Assembly (NCBI RefSeq): GCF_900112085.1 | Contig: NZ_FOJY01000013.1 | Span: forward strand, 30,985 to 94,984 | Origin: Acetitomaculum ruminis DSM 5522 | GTDB lineage: Bacteria; Bacillota; Clostridia; Lachnospirales; Lachnospiraceae | DNA: 64,000 nt | Direction of reading: 5' to 3' | Part shown: positions 28,220 to 37,742 of the stretch, one piece after another | Position numbering within the stretch: the stretch's first letter is position 1 | Layout: each line of letters starts with the position of its first letter | The notes under the pieces: generated by a model | What the model saw: only the letters and a program-made list of their open reading frames with translations | The model's database searches: none | Told to the model about the DNA's origin: nothing | Translations under genes and position numbers: made by a program

Positions 28220-28732
28220 TTAATTTGAGTATTTCTCAATAATTCCCGGAATATCTTCTAAAGTAAGTCTTCCGTAAACTTCTTCATTAACTGTCAAAAC
28301 TGGTGCAAGTCCACAAGCTCCTATACAACGACATGCTTCAAGTGAGAATTTTCCATCAGGAGTACACTCATCAATATCGATTTGCAATAGTTGTTTGAGT
28401 TTATCAAGAATCGGTCCTGACCCCTTAACGTAACAAGCTGTACCAAGACATACAGAAATTCTGTATTCTCCGGTTGGCTGAAGACGAAATTGTGCATAAA
28501 ATGTTGCAACTCCATAAATCTTTTCGATTGGAATTTCAAGATCGTCTGCGATAATTTTTTGAACTTCAATCGGAAGATACCCATAGATATCCTGTGCCTG
28601 TTGCATTATTGGCATAAGACATCCCTGTTCTTCTTTGAGTCCGGCAATTACTTCATGAAGCTTTGCTTCTTGTTCTTTTGTTCCTTTAAAAGGAACGGCT
28701 GATTTTTTTATTGCCACTTTCTTACCCTCCAT
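28220..28732 (-). CDS. hydC: Bifurcating [FeFe] hydrogenase subunit HydC (NuoE-like)
   Basis: 170 residues. Thioredoxin-like [2Fe-2S] protein with ligands in CLGTACYVKGSG and CRCIGACGLAPV, preceded by the NuoE helical region (GCLMPIMQQAQDIYGYLP). The start is ATG at 28732, which has AAAGGTG seven bases upstream; the in-frame GTG at 28738 overlaps that site. First gene of hydCBA. A possible promoter (TTGAAA at the complement of 28855-28860, 17 bp, TAGCAT at the complement of 28832-28837) lies about 100 bp upstream. Confidence 0.95.
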   Translation of the reverse strand: MEGKKVAIKKSAVPFKGTKEQEAKLHEVIAGLKEEQGCLMPIMQQAQDIYGYLPIEVQKIIADDLEIPIEKIYGVATFYAQFRLQPTGEYRISVCLGTACYVKGSGPILDKLKQLLQIDIDECTPDGKFSLEACRCIGACGLAPVLTVNEEVYGRLTLEDIPGIIEKYSN

Positions 28733-29158
28733 TACCACACCTTTAGGTGCTTAATTATTTGTTTTGGTTTTGTTTTAAACAATGCTAAACGAATAATAAC
28801 TTAACAAAACTATTTTTTATCTACATCTTAAATGCTACCATTAATTTTACCGATTTTCAATATTTTTTTATTGTCTTTTCATTATTTAAGCCCTCTATTT
28901 TGTTTATTTTTATAAAATGTTTACTAAAAATATGTGGAAAATCAATAATTTCAAGCCCTTTTTTATATTGCGCAGAAAATTTAACAAACTTTATTTACAG
29001 TTTAGTTTTGTTAAGTTTGGTCAAATCAGTACAAAATCAACACAATGATTAGATATTTACCTTACCATTCCCTGTTATTTGGATATTTTTTTGTTATTTT
29101 AACGAAAATTTTTCTCAATTAGATTTTTTCTTTGTACCATTAGCAATATATTTTTAGT
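28733..29158 (-). promoter_or_regulatory. Upstream region of hydCBA with Rex-like half-sites
   Basis: AT-rich, no coding sequence. A candidate promoter is TTGAAA-N17-TAGCAT (complement of 28832-28860). Half-sites of the type TTAACAAA/TTTGTTAA occur at 28801-28808, 28981-28988 and 29007-29014, and a palindrome TTGTTT-T-AAACAA at 28770-28782. The Rex consensus in Clostridia is TTGTTAA-N4-TTAACAA; the half-sites match but the spacing does not, so NADH-responsive control is only a possibility. Confidence 0.3.
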
Positions 29159-29336
29159 TAAAAAAAGCCCCCATTTTTTAATTCTGAGAGTGGAATTTGG
29201 CAACTGTATCTTTGTTACAATAGCCTTGTAATTGATATGTTTTCTCAATTATTTTTATTATCAATCAGCATATTTTTTGGTGAAAACACCATTGTTTTTA
29301 CTGATTAATTCCCAAATCAGGGCTTTTTAATTTCAA
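29159..29336. ncRNA. Candidate rod-like structured RNA (6S-RNA-like)
   Basis: About 178 nt whose ends pair. On the minus strand AAAAAGCCC at the 5' side faces GGGCTTTTT at the 3' side, and the stem continues in short blocks (AUUU/AAAU, AAUU/AAUU, AGU/ACU). A central region holds a small GGTG-TTTT-CACC hairpin, and a terminal stem ATTGATA/TATCAAT follows. The minus strand ends in seven T, the plus strand in five, so minus is favoured but not proven. Length, closed ends and internal bubbles resemble 6S RNA, which occupies RNA polymerase; a structured leader of hydCBA is the alternative. Confidence 0.35.
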
Positions 29337-29429
29337 TTTTATGGTTATTATCTTCCAATTTTTTCATTGTTATTTTTTAGATTTTTGACTATTCGACAGA
29401 AGATTTTTGATATGAATTTTTTTAAAAAT

Positions 29430-29468
29430 AACCCACACCAAAAAACAAAATGATTTCTAGTGTGGGTT
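29430..29468 (-). terminator. Terminator of the hypFCDE run
   Basis: 9-bp stem AACCCACAC / GTGTGGGTT with a 21-nt loop, followed on the minus strand by ATTTTTAAA, 35 bp past the hypE stop. Confidence 0.75.
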
Positions 29469-29502
29469 TATATAAAAAAAGGAATATTATTATATCTATT
29501 AA

Positions 29503-30510
29503 TTAACAGATTCTAGGTAATAGTTCTCCACCAGGTGCAGGCAAAATGGTTTCTGAACCAATCTCTGTTTTCATTATAACCTTTCCGACATTTTCTTTTG
29601 TAACTTCACCTATGATTGCGGCATTTTGAGTATATTTACCTTTTCTTAAAGCTTCAACTATGGCAGGAGCATGTTCCTTAGGAGCAAATACCACAAGTCT
29701 TCCTTCACAGGCTAAATATAAAGGCTCAAGTCCTAACATTCCACATACACCTTTTACCTTATCATCTACAGGAATGTTTTCTTTTTCAAGTCTAATCCCT
29801 ACGCTGCTTTGTTCTGCAATTTCATAAAGAACCGTTCCTACACCGCCTCTTGTGGCATCTCGTATAACATGTATATCTTTTGTAGTATCAATCATGGTTT
29901 TAACTGCATCCCACAAAGGTGCACAGTCACTTGTTACATCTGCATCAATTCCATAGGAATCTCTGGCTACAAGAATTGTACAGCCATGTCTTCCCACATC
30001 TCCGGTTACTATTACTGCATCACCCGGTTTTGCAAGGTCTCCGGCAGTATTAACTCCCTCTTGTATTTTTCCGATTCCTGTGGTTGTGATAAATACACCA
30101 TCTACCTGACCTTTTCCTGCAACTTTGGTATCTCCTGCTACAATCCTAACGCCTGCTTCCTTTGCTGTTTTTGCCATAGATTCTGCAATTAATTCCAAAG
30201 TTTCTATTGGAAAACCTTCTTCAATTACAAAGGCACAGGATAAATACAAAGGTTTTGCCCCCATGCAGGATAAATCATTTACCGTACCGCAGATACTTAA
30301 TTTTCCAATGTTTCCACCGGGAAACAAAGCCGGTGAAACAATAAAACCATCTGTAGTAAATGCAATCTTTCCTGCATCCATTGGTAATACTGCTGCATCA
30401 TCTGCTGTTAAATTCTCGTTTGCAAAATTCTTTTTAAAAATATTGTTTATTACGTCAGAAGTCTGTCTTCCTCCTGCTCCATGTGCTAATGTTATAACCT
30501 TCTCTTCCAT
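29503..30510 (-). CDS. hypE: Hydrogenase maturation protein HypE
   Basis: Dehydrates a C-terminal thiocarboxamide to thiocyanate using ATP, supplying CN to the iron of [NiFe] hydrogenases. 335 residues of the PurM/AIR-synthase fold: N-terminal AHGAGGRQTSDVI, DDAAVLP, GTVNDLSCMGAKP, RDATRGGVGTVLYE, and the obligatory C-terminal PRIC tail with its acceptor Cys. Last gene of hypF-hypC-hypD-hypE. There is no hypA or hypB beside it, so only the Fe(CN)2CO half of the maturation machinery is encoded here. Confidence 0.96.
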   Translation of the reverse strand: MEEKVITLAHGAGGRQTSDVINNIFKKNFANENLTADDAAVLPMDAGKIAFTTDGFIVSPALFPGGNIGKLSICGTVNDLSCMGAKPLYLSCAFVIEEGFPIETLELIAESMAKTAKEAGVRIVAGDTKVAGKGQVDGVFITTTGIGKIQEGVNTAGDLAKPGDAVIVTGDVGRHGCTILVARDSYGIDADVTSDCAPLWDAVKTMIDTTKDIHVIRDATRGGVGTVLYEIAEQSSVGIRLEKENIPVDDKVKGVCGMLGLEPLYLACEGRLVVFAPKEHAPAIVEALRKGKYTQNAAIIGEVTKENVGKVIMKTEIGSETILPAPGGELLPRIC

Positions 30511-30570
30511 TTTTCTTTCGCCTTTTAGGGCTCTACCCTTCTTTCCTTAAAATTATAATTTTTTTGGCTG

Positions 30571-31623
30571 TTAAAAATCACCGCCATATTTGTAAAATGC
30601 ACTGCAAGCTCCCTCACCTGAAACCATACAGGCTCCAATAGGATGCTCAGGAGTACATCCTTTTCCAAAGACTTTACAGTCTTTAGGTGTACATTTTCCC
30701 TGCAATACTTCACCACATCTGCAATGTGGATTTGGATGTCCCGTAATTTCAGGAAGATTAAATTTCTTTCTGGCATCAAAATCACTGTATTTTTTCTTAA
30801 GACAAAGACCTGAATCCTTTATTATTCCAAGACCTCTCCATTCTGAATCGCAGCTGTCAAAGGTTTCTTCTATCAGTTTTAGTGCTGAGGGACTTCCTTC
30901 ATAGGTCACCACTCTTTTATAGCAATTTTCCTCAAAAGCCTCTCCTTTTTCCAGCTTTTTAACTGTCATGGCCAAAGCACCAAGAATCTCTTTTGGAGTG
31001 AAGCCTGTAACTACTCCATAAATACCTTCGTCTTTTAATTCATCATATTCTTTTAAACCTGTTATGGCACACACATGTCCCGGATAAAGAAAAGCATCTG
31101 CACTGTCTTTTAACATTCTGTAAGCATTCATCATGGTTTTATTAGCTCCCAGAATAGAAAAATTTGAAATTCCCTTTTCTTTGGCATTTTTAACTGCTAA
31201 AGCCGCCGAAGGTGTGGTGGTTTCAAATCCCACAGCCAAAAATACCACTTCTTCATCAGGATTATTTTTTGCATATTCCACAGCATCCAAAGGAGAATAT
31301 ACTATATTTATCTTTGCCCCCTTGCTTCTTGCCAGTGCAAGACTTTGTTCGCTTCCCGGAACTCTTACTAGATCGCCGAAAGTGGCAATCGTAGCATTTT
31401 TTTCAAGAGCCAGCATTACAGCTTCATCTATGAAACCGGTAGGAGTAACACAAACCGGACATCCCGGCCCTGATATTAAAGATATATCAGAAGATAAGAG
31501 CTTTCTTATACCATACTTAAAAATCTGGTGGGTATGGGTTCCGCATACTTCCATGATTTTTAAAGTTCTACCGGAATAATTGCTGATAATATCCCTTGCC
31601 AAATCTAAAGTTTCACTACTCAC
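30571..31623 (-). CDS. hypD: Hydrogenase maturation protein HypD
   Basis: [4Fe-4S] scaffold on which Fe(CN)2CO is assembled with HypC. 350 residues with all family motifs: MEVCGTHTH, GPGCPVCVTP, GFETTTPS, YPGHVCAI, and the C-terminal Cys-rich block (CRCGEVLQGKC then CKVFGKGC) ending IGACMVSGEGACSAFYKY. It begins with GTG at 31623, GGAGG seven bases upstream, 24 bp after hypC. Confidence 0.97.
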   Translation of the reverse strand: MSSETLDLARDIISNYSGRTLKIMEVCGTHTHQIFKYGIRKLLSSDISLISGPGCPVCVTPTGFIDEAVMLALEKNATIATFGDLVRVPGSEQSLALARSKGAKINIVYSPLDAVEYAKNNPDEEVVFLAVGFETTTPSAALAVKNAKEKGISNFSILGANKTMMNAYRMLKDSADAFLYPGHVCAITGLKEYDELKDEGIYGVVTGFTPKEILGALAMTVKKLEKGEAFEENCYKRVVTYEGSPSALKLIEETFDSCDSEWRGLGIIKDSGLCLKKKYSDFDARKKFNLPEITGHPNPHCRCGEVLQGKCTPKDCKVFGKGCTPEHPIGACMVSGEGACSAFYKYGGDF

Positions 31624-31647
31624 TTTACTTCCTCCACATATTAACTT

Positions 31648-31857
31648 TTATTTTTCGTCTTTAAAAAGCTCATCAAGCTCTTCATCATCATCTGATGTTA
31701 TTTTTGCAATGGCAACTCCCGCATGAACCATTACATAATCTCCCGGCATTAAATCCTCCAATAGTTCGGCACTTACCTGCCTTTTTGCACCATAAGCATC
31801 GATTATTGCCATGCCGTCTTTTATTTTTTCAACTTTTCCCGGTAATCCTACACACAT
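31648..31857 (-). CDS. hypC: HypC/HybG/HupF-family maturation chaperone
   Basis: Small chaperone that carries the Fe(CN)2CO unit between HypD and the target apoprotein through its N-terminal Cys. Starting at ATG 31857, the protein begins MCVGLPGKVEKI, so the essential Cys is residue 2, as in the family. A GTG nine bases earlier would bury it and can be dismissed; AAAGGTG lies six bases before the ATG. 69 residues with an acidic tail (DDDEELDELFKDEK). It is separated from hypF by repeat copy B. Confidence 0.94.
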   Translation of the reverse strand: MCVGLPGKVEKIKDGMAIIDAYGAKRQVSAELLEDLMPGDYVMVHAGVAIAKITSDDDEELDELFKDEK

Positions 31858-31908
31858 ATTTTTCACCTTTATCTGTCTAACAGATTTTCCTTTCTATTTG
31901 TTTTTATT

Positions 31909-32071
31909 GTAAAGCGGACATTCTTAAATCCGCTTCGCTACTTCCTCATGAACGCAGTGGCACTTTGTGCCACCTGTCAGAAGGGGCTTTAACCCCTTCT
32001 GACACTAGTAAGCTTATACCCCCGCTTAAAGCTTACGCTTTTGAAGCGGGGGATTGCTTACACTGCGTTCA
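31909..32071 (+). repeat. Dispersed structured repeat, full copy B, overlapping the hypF 3' end
   Basis: All modules are intact: left hairpin, outer stem GAACGCAGTG/CACTGCGTTC, perfect arms GTGGCAC/GTGCCAC and GTCAGAAGGGG/CCCCTTCTGAC, and the CCCCCGCTT/AAGCGGGGG arm. Bases 32026-32071 are read as the end of hypF on the opposite strand. The copy fills most of the hypF-hypC gap and would be transcribed within the hyp mRNA as its complement, which can fold in the same way. Confidence 0.93.
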
Positions 32072-34389
32072 AGGTAATTCATAGCTATTACAGCCTGTCC
32101 CAAGGCGATTCCACCGTCATTTGCCGGTATCAGAGAATGTTTTAAAACTTTAAAACCAAGCTTTGAAAGCCCCTTATCACAAAGTCTTAAAAGCAATAAA
32201 TTCTGAAATACGCCTCCACTTAGGGCTACTATATTTAAGCCTGTTTTTTCTTTTATCATTAAACAGCTTTTAATTATTAATTTTGATAGTTTAACATGAA
32301 AATCATAGGCAAGTTTTTGTGAATCTTCTCCATTTAACTTTCTTTCTACTAATTCTTTTACTAAAATATCCGTTTCTAACTCGTATACTTCTTTATTTTC
32401 AAAGTTTTTAAGTTCATTTTTTAAAGCATCGATTTCTATTTCTTTTTGATTTCTTAAAACATCTTTTTCGTAGCTTTTGGCAGCAAATTCCAAACTCATT
32501 GAAGCTTCTCCTTCAAAGGTAGAAGCTTTTTTTATACCTAAAATAGCACTTACCCCGTCAAATAAACGACCTGCTGAGGTTGATTTTACGGTATTTATGT
32601 TATTATCAAGCATCATATAAAGCACCTTTAAGGTTTTATCATCACAAAGTCCCAAAGCATCTGAAATTTCTTTTGTTTTTTCTCTTCCAAAGATGGAATC
32701 TATCATGGAAACTGCTATTCTATAGCCTTCCTTCGAAGAGGCATCTCCTCCTGCCTGCTTAAAAGGTTTAATTTTTGCCACTCTTTCAAATCCCAAAAAA
32801 TCAGCAACTAAAAATTCTCCACCCCATATGGTATTGTCTGTTCCATAGCCGGTTCCGTCAAAGGATACTCCTATAACTTTTTGGCTTATATCATTTTCAG
32901 CCATACAAGAAGCAATGTGAGCATAATGATGTTGAATTTTTAATATTTCAATACCTTTTTCTTTGGCGATTTTTTCCGCTAAAAGGGTGGAATTATACCT
33001 TGGATGAAGGTCACAGGTTACTAAAGAAGGCTCAACCTCTAATAAACTTGAAAGTCTTCCTATGGCAAATTCCAAAGCTTTCACACTTCTTATATCTTCT
33101 AAATCCCCTACATATGGTGAAAGGTAAAACAGTGAATTGCTTCCTACGCAAAAGGTGGATTTTAACTCTCCTCCTATTGCCAAAACCTTGCCCTTGTACT
33201 CTTTTCCAAGCATTACAGGAAGGGGCGCATATCCTCTTGAACGCCTTATCATGTAAGGTTTATCATCATAAAAACTCATTACTGAATCATCTGCTCTTAA
33301 TCTTATGGTTCTGTCATTTGATAAAATAACATCACACATATTTGAAATTTCTTTAATTGCATCTTCATCAGTTCTGCATATTGGTGCTCCTGATACATTT
33401 GCTGAAGTCATTACAAAACAATCTGTCATTTCTTCTCCATCAGGATAATCAAAAAGTAAAAGCTGTACCGGTGCATAAGGAAGCATTACTCCAACACTTG
33501 GATTTTTCGGGGCTATCTCATCACACAAACTAGAATCTTTTCTTTTTTCAAGAAGAATAATAGGTTTTTGAGGCCCCTCTAAAATATCCCTTTGAAGACT
33601 GCTTGTAATACATTCCTTTTCAACAGTTTCCATATTTTTCATCATTAGGGCAAAAGGCTTTTTAGGACGCTTTTTCAAATCTCTAAGTCTTTGAACGGCT
33701 TCTTTATTTCTTGCATCCACACAAAGATGAAAACCTCCGATTCCTTTTATTGCAGCTATTTTTCCTTCTCTTAAAAGCTTTCTTGTATATATAAGGGCAT
33801 CTTTGTCATATATTTCTTTTCCCACAATGTAAAGCTTTGGTCCGCAGTCATTACAGCAAACCGGCTGGGCATGATACCTTCTTGTGGTAGGAGTTGTATA
33901 TTCGTATTCGCACTCTTTGCACATTGGAAAAGCCCCCATGCTGGTACGAACCCTGTCATAAGGCATTGAATCAAGAATGGTAAGTCTTGGACCACATGCC
34001 GTACAATTTATAAAAGGATGCAGATATCTTTTATTATTTTTATCAAAAAGCTCCCTTTGACAATCAGGGCAAATGGCAATGTCTGGTGAAACATATACAT
34101 CCCCCTTGACTTTTTTGCTTTTAATTATCTGAAATTTGGTAGATTTATCCACTTCTATCTCTTTTTCTTCGATTTTTAAAATAGCAGAGCGTTTTGGAGC
34201 TTTTTGTCTTAAATCCACAATGAATTTTTCAAGTTTTACATCCTCGCTTTTGGCGAATATTTCCACATAAGGTCCTTTATTACAGACGCTACCCTTTATT
34301 TCATTTTCATCAGCAATACGACTTACAAAAGGTCTAAACCCCACTCCCTGAACAATTCCGTATACTCTTATTAGTTTTTCCTTCTCCAT
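32026..34389 (-). CDS. hypF: Carbamoyltransferase HypF, C-terminus encoded by a repeat
   Basis: Makes the carbamoyl-AMP that becomes the CN ligands via HypE. About 787 residues in the usual order: an acylphosphatase domain (GIVQGVGFRPFVSR), two zinc fingers (CPDCQRELF ... CTACGPR; CKECEYEY ... CCNDCGP), a YrdC-like domain with KGIGGFHL and KRPKKPFALM, and a Kae1-like domain (HHYAHIASCMAEN, GVSFDGTGYG, ALSGGVFQNLLLL). The start is ATG 34389 (MEKEKLIRVYG), GAGGT upstream. The last 14 residues (ERSVSNPPLQKRKL) are translated from repeat copy B, so the native C-terminus has been replaced. The ordered core ends just before this point, so activity is probably kept. It begins 73 bp after the fused nflDK stop with no terminator between. 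Confidence 0.96.
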   Translation of the reverse strand: MEKEKLIRVYGIVQGVGFRPFVSRIADENEIKGSVCNKGPYVEIFAKSEDVKLEKFIVDLRQKAPKRSAILKIEEKEIEVDKSTKFQIIKSKKVKGDVYVSPDIAICPDCQRELFDKNNKRYLHPFINCTACGPRLTILDSMPYDRVRTSMGAFPMCKECEYEYTTPTTRRYHAQPVCCNDCGPKLYIVGKEIYDKDALIYTRKLLREGKIAAIKGIGGFHLCVDARNKEAVQRLRDLKKRPKKPFALMMKNMETVEKECITSSLQRDILEGPQKPIILLEKRKDSSLCDEIAPKNPSVGVMLPYAPVQLLLFDYPDGEEMTDCFVMTSANVSGAPICRTDEDAIKEISNMCDVILSNDRTIRLRADDSVMSFYDDKPYMIRRSRGYAPLPVMLGKEYKGKVLAIGGELKSTFCVGSNSLFYLSPYVGDLEDIRSVKALEFAIGRLSSLLEVEPSLVTCDLHPRYNSTLLAEKIAKEKGIEILKIQHHYAHIASCMAENDISQKVIGVSFDGTGYGTDNTIWGGEFLVADFLGFERVAKIKPFKQAGGDASSKEGYRIAVSMIDSIFGREKTKEISDALGLCDDKTLKVLYMMLDNNINTVKSTSAGRLFDGVSAILGIKKASTFEGEASMSLEFAAKSYEKDVLRNQKEIEIDALKNELKNFENKEVYELETDILVKELVERKLNGEDSQKLAYDFHVKLSKLIIKSCLMIKEKTGLNIVALSGGVFQNLLLLRLCDKGLSKLGFKVLKHSLIPANDGGIALGQAVIAMNYLERSVSNPPLQKRKL

Positions 34390-34462
34390 GCTTATTACCT
34401 CACACAAATCAGATATTGAATTTTGCATTGTTATTATTCGTTTTTTATGCAGCAATAAGTAA

Positions 34463-36985
34463 TTATTCTGTCATGATTTCTTTAAAATATTCACTGTCTG
34501 TTTTAATTTCATGCATATGACCTGATACGGAATAATGAGGCAGGCTTATGAATTTTCCTTCAAAATCCGGTATCAGCTTTTTAAAGAGAGGATCTGCATA
34601 TATTTCATTATATTCCCCTTCTTTAACCATATCCCAAAATTCATATTCCTCCACCAGTCTTTTATCCCCTTGACAAAGAAGGGTGTCTGCCATTTTAAAA
34701 TAGCCACATACATCAATTTTTTTGTATTTACCACTATCATAAAGATTTTTTCTGATTTCATTGGCAAATACCTGCTGATGAAGTAACAGAGCTTTTTTAT
34801 CCCCATAAGTAACAGCCTCATCTATTGACTCCTCTTTGTTTTCAAAGATATTTTTAAGGGATTTATAAAGTCTTTCAAAACTTTTTTTATCATAGGCACA
34901 AGAGGTGACAAATGGAATATTAAACTTCTTTTGCATATATTTACAGGCTAAAAATCCTGATACTGAAACTGCTATGTTTACTCTGGCGTAAGAGGCCTTT
35001 TTTAAAGCTTCCAATCCGTCTCCATATCCGTAAACATAAGCTTTACCAAGTCCAAATTCTTCAACTTTTTTCTTAAAATTGCAGGCTGTTTCAAGGGTTG
35101 GCATATCAAGAGGTGTGGCACCAAATATTCCAATAATATCCTTCTTACTTCCTTCTTCATTTTTATCCGTAAAGGTATCTATCAATGATTCGTAGGCTTT
35201 ATAGGCTCCAATGTCATAATATTCAACTCCATTGGTAAAAGCCCCCACAAAAGGAATATTTAATCTTTTTTCTCCGATTCTTTTTAGGCCTTTAAAATCT
35301 GTACCAATAACTGCCGGTACAGGAGTTCCCACCAGGGCAACGAATTCTCCACCATTTGTATTAAGGTTATCTTCCACCTTTTCCAAAAGCTTTTCATCTC
35401 TTCCCATAATGGCATCTATATCCCTAAGACCTGCTGAAAAAATTGTACTTTTTTTAATAAACCATCTTGGCTCATCAAAACCGCATACATTTCCAACACA
35501 GCCTCCGGCATCAATAATAACACTGGTTCCTCCAAACTCGTAATAAACAGAGGAAGCCCCTGACTGATCCGGTGCAAACGGTGATAATTTCTTCCAAAGT
35601 CCCTTTGTTTCACTTTTATAGGCATCTTTTTTCATCTTGTACTGTGAAAGTACCGGATATTTTATCTGAAATTCATCACCAAGGCTTTTTTTAGTATCAA
35701 CCACATGCATTATCTCTTTTAAAAGGCTTATTAATCCCATATATCCAAAAGGAATACTTTCATGATTAAATGCCACATTTAAGGCATCTTTGTAATAATA
35801 AGAAGCATCCTTTCCCAAGGTTATATCAACCTCTTCTTCCACCTTAAAGTTAAGCATCGTAGGAGAAAGATTTGTAAAAACCCTTGTATCCGGTGAGATT
35901 TTTTCCAGCTCATTTAAGTAAATGTAATCATCCTTTGAAAGATTTGCAAAAACCGCTTTTACCTTAAAGCCGTACTGACTAAGGGCTAGTGCTAATTCAA
36001 AGGGATTTGCATTTATCATTTCACCTATGGCAAAGGTAAGATTTTTATAATTTTCTTTGAATTTTTGAAGGGTTTCTTTTGCCTTATCATAGTATTTTTC
36101 ATCATCAACTTCGCAATCTATTGCCTTAAAAAACAATCTATATTGATTTCTAATTTTTGCAAGCTGATAAAGCCTTGTAAGTTCAATAAATGGAATCTTT
36201 AATTTATCCATCATCTGCTTTGCGGCAAGATTTGTTTCCTTGTGTAAAACTATATTAAAATTTGCCTTTGCCAGTTCATTATATTCATCAAAGTTTTTAA
36301 ATCTTGAAATTTCATTAATCTGTTTTATTCCTGCCTCTTTTAAAAGGTCATAAAACTCGCAATCATCAGCTAAAGGTGTGAAATTTCCAAGAATGTTTAC
36401 ACATCTTGGGTCCTTTTTTGCCGGCTCTAACAAAGAGTAAATCATTGACCTTACAAAAACCATAGGAGGTTTTCTTCCCTCTCTTGTTAAAGCGTACATG
36501 TAACAGTGAATTACCTTTACATCAGCTTCTTTTTGAGCTTTTTTACAAATTCTGTCCATGTCTGTTCCCAAAAGAGCATCTACACAGGTAATACATATCT
36601 CCACAATTTTTGGCTTTTTTTCAAGACTGTCACAAATTTCCTTAACGGCTTTTGGAATCTTATTTAAATGTTTTCCGGTAACAAGGTCATTTTCACTCAT
36701 TAAAAGATAAAACATTCTGTTAGCATATCCGCTTTCATCTCCCAAAACTGTTGTGTTTCTTCCACAACACCCTGGTGCTACCAAAAGCATTACTGATTCA
36801 GGAATTACAAGTCCTGCTCTTTTTACACCAAAGCCCAAAGCTCCCGGAGAGTTATAGGATAGAGTAGCCGGGGAAGAATAAATAAGATGTTCATTGGATA
36901 TTAATTCATTTGGAATATCCCTTGCTCCTCTTTCTACCAGTTCTTTAACCTTAAAGCTGACTGCTTTTGGATTATCAATCTTCAT
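34463..36985 (-). CDS. Fused nitrogenase-like component 1 (NflD-NflK in one chain)
   Basis: 840 residues holding two nitrogenase-component-1-like halves joined near residue 456. N-half: APGCCGRNT (Cys73, Cys74) and [13 protein letters not shown] (Cys131, Cys134) as likely [4Fe-4S]-type ligands. C-half: [17 protein letters not shown] (Cys496, Cys501), DAIMGRD and [12 protein letters not shown], where a Cys of NifK-like proteins is missing. No match to the FeMo-cofactor Cys/His ligands of NifD was found. The start ATG 36985 overlaps the nflH stop in another frame, with AAGGAGG inside nflH. The C-half shares its motifs with the split K gene at 40352. It is a nitrogenase-family reductase of unknown substrate, not a canonical nitrogenase. 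Confidence 0.85.
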   Translation of the reverse strand: MKIDNPKAVSFKVKELVERGARDIPNELISNEHLIYSSPATLSYNSPGALGFGVKRAGLVIPESVMLLVAPGCCGRNTTVLGDESGYANRMFYLLMSENDLVTGKHLNKIPKAVKEICDSLEKKPKIVEICITCVDALLGTDMDRICKKAQKEADVKVIHCYMYALTREGRKPPMVFVRSMIYSLLEPAKKDPRCVNILGNFTPLADDCEFYDLLKEAGIKQINEISRFKNFDEYNELAKANFNIVLHKETNLAAKQMMDKLKIPFIELTRLYQLAKIRNQYRLFFKAIDCEVDDEKYYDKAKETLQKFKENYKNLTFAIGEMINANPFELALALSQYGFKVKAVFANLSKDDYIYLNELEKISPDTRVFTNLSPTMLNFKVEEEVDITLGKDASYYYKDALNVAFNHESIPFGYMGLISLLKEIMHVVDTKKSLGDEFQIKYPVLSQYKMKKDAYKSETKGLWKKLSPFAPDQSGASSVYYEFGGTSVIIDAGGCVGNVCGFDEPRWFIKKSTIFSAGLRDIDAIMGRDEKLLEKVEDNLNTNGGEFVALVGTPVPAVIGTDFKGLKRIGEKRLNIPFVGAFTNGVEYYDIGAYKAYESLIDTFTDKNEEGSKKDIIGIFGATPLDMPTLETACNFKKKVEEFGLGKAYVYGYGDGLEALKKASYARVNIAVSVSGFLACKYMQKKFNIPFVTSCAYDKKSFERLYKSLKNIFENKEESIDEAVTYGDKKALLLHQQVFANEIRKNLYDSGKYKKIDVCGYFKMADTLLCQGDKRLVEEYEFWDMVKEGEYNEIYADPLFKKLIPDFEGKFISLPHYSVSGHMHEIKTDSEYFKEIMTE

Positions 36986-37742
36986 CCTCATCCTCCTTAT
37001 CCAAAAGGAGTAAATTTGCCAAATCAAAAAATCTCTTGCTGATTTCTGAGTCCGGATCTCCCTCTATAACCGTCTTTCCCTCATCCTCAAATTTGATGAT
37101 TTCTTTACTTCTTGGTATTTCCCCAACTATAGGAAGGTTATTTTTTCTGGAAAATTCCTTTACTTTTTCTTCTTCATTTTCTACATTTCTGTGATTAAAA
37201 ACGATACCCCTGACTTTGGCATAACTTCTGTCTTCAAAATTTTTAACAGCTGTGTTTATGTTATTAGCTGCATATAATGCCATTTTTTCCCCTGAAGTGA
37301 CAATCAGTACTTTTTTTGCATATCCTTCCCTGATAGGAGCTGCAAAACCTCCACATACTACATCACCTAAAACATCGTACATTACAACATCCGGTTTATA
37401 TTTTTCAAATAATTCCAAATCCTCCAACAAATTAAAGGTGGCAATTATTCCCCTTCCGGCACATCCAAGTCCCGGTGTAGGACCGCCTGTTTCAATACAG
37501 ACAATGTCTTTAAAACCTTTTTTTGATATATCTTCTATGGAAACCTCTTCGGTTTCTTGTCTTAATCTGTTCATAACCGGTTCTACCACATTTCCTCCCA
37601 ATAAATTTATGGTAGAATCTGCCTTTGGATCACAGCCAATCTGGATTACTTTCTTTCCAAGGGCTGCAAAGGCTGCTGATAAATTACTGGTAATGGTAGA
37701 CTTCCCAATGCCTCCCTTGCCATAAACAGCAATCTTTAACAT
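36975..37742 (-). CDS. Nitrogenase-like reductase (NifH/NflH family), copy 1
   Basis: 255 residues. P-loop [23 protein letters not shown], and the two Cys that hold the intersubunit [4Fe-4S] cluster: Cys94 in GLGCAGRG and Cys130 in [12 protein letters not shown]. The ATP-driven electron donor of the fused DK protein, with which it overlaps by 11 bp. An acidic C-terminus ([10 protein letters not shown]) is unusual. No nifB, nifE, nifN or nifV lies nearby, and none of the expected Nif regulators was seen. It has its own structured leader upstream (37743-38131). Confidence 0.92.
   Translation of the reverse strand: MLKIAVYGKGGIGKSTITSNLSAAFAALGKKVIQIGCDPKADSTINLLGGNVVEPVMNRLRQETEEVSIEDISKKGFKDIVCIETGGPTPGLGCAGRGIIATFNLLEDLELFEKYKPDVVMYDVLGDVVCGGFAAPIREGYAKKVLIVTSGEKMALYAANNINTAVKNFEDRSYAKVRGIVFNHRNVENEEEKVKEFSRKNNLPIVGEIPRSKEIIKFEDEGKTVIEGDPDSEISKRFFDLANLLLLDKEDEDED

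Noticed and set aside
31909..32071. CRISPR array or rRNA/tRNA fragment
   Set aside because: Copies are dispersed singly tens of kilobases apart without spacers; folds do not match tRNA.
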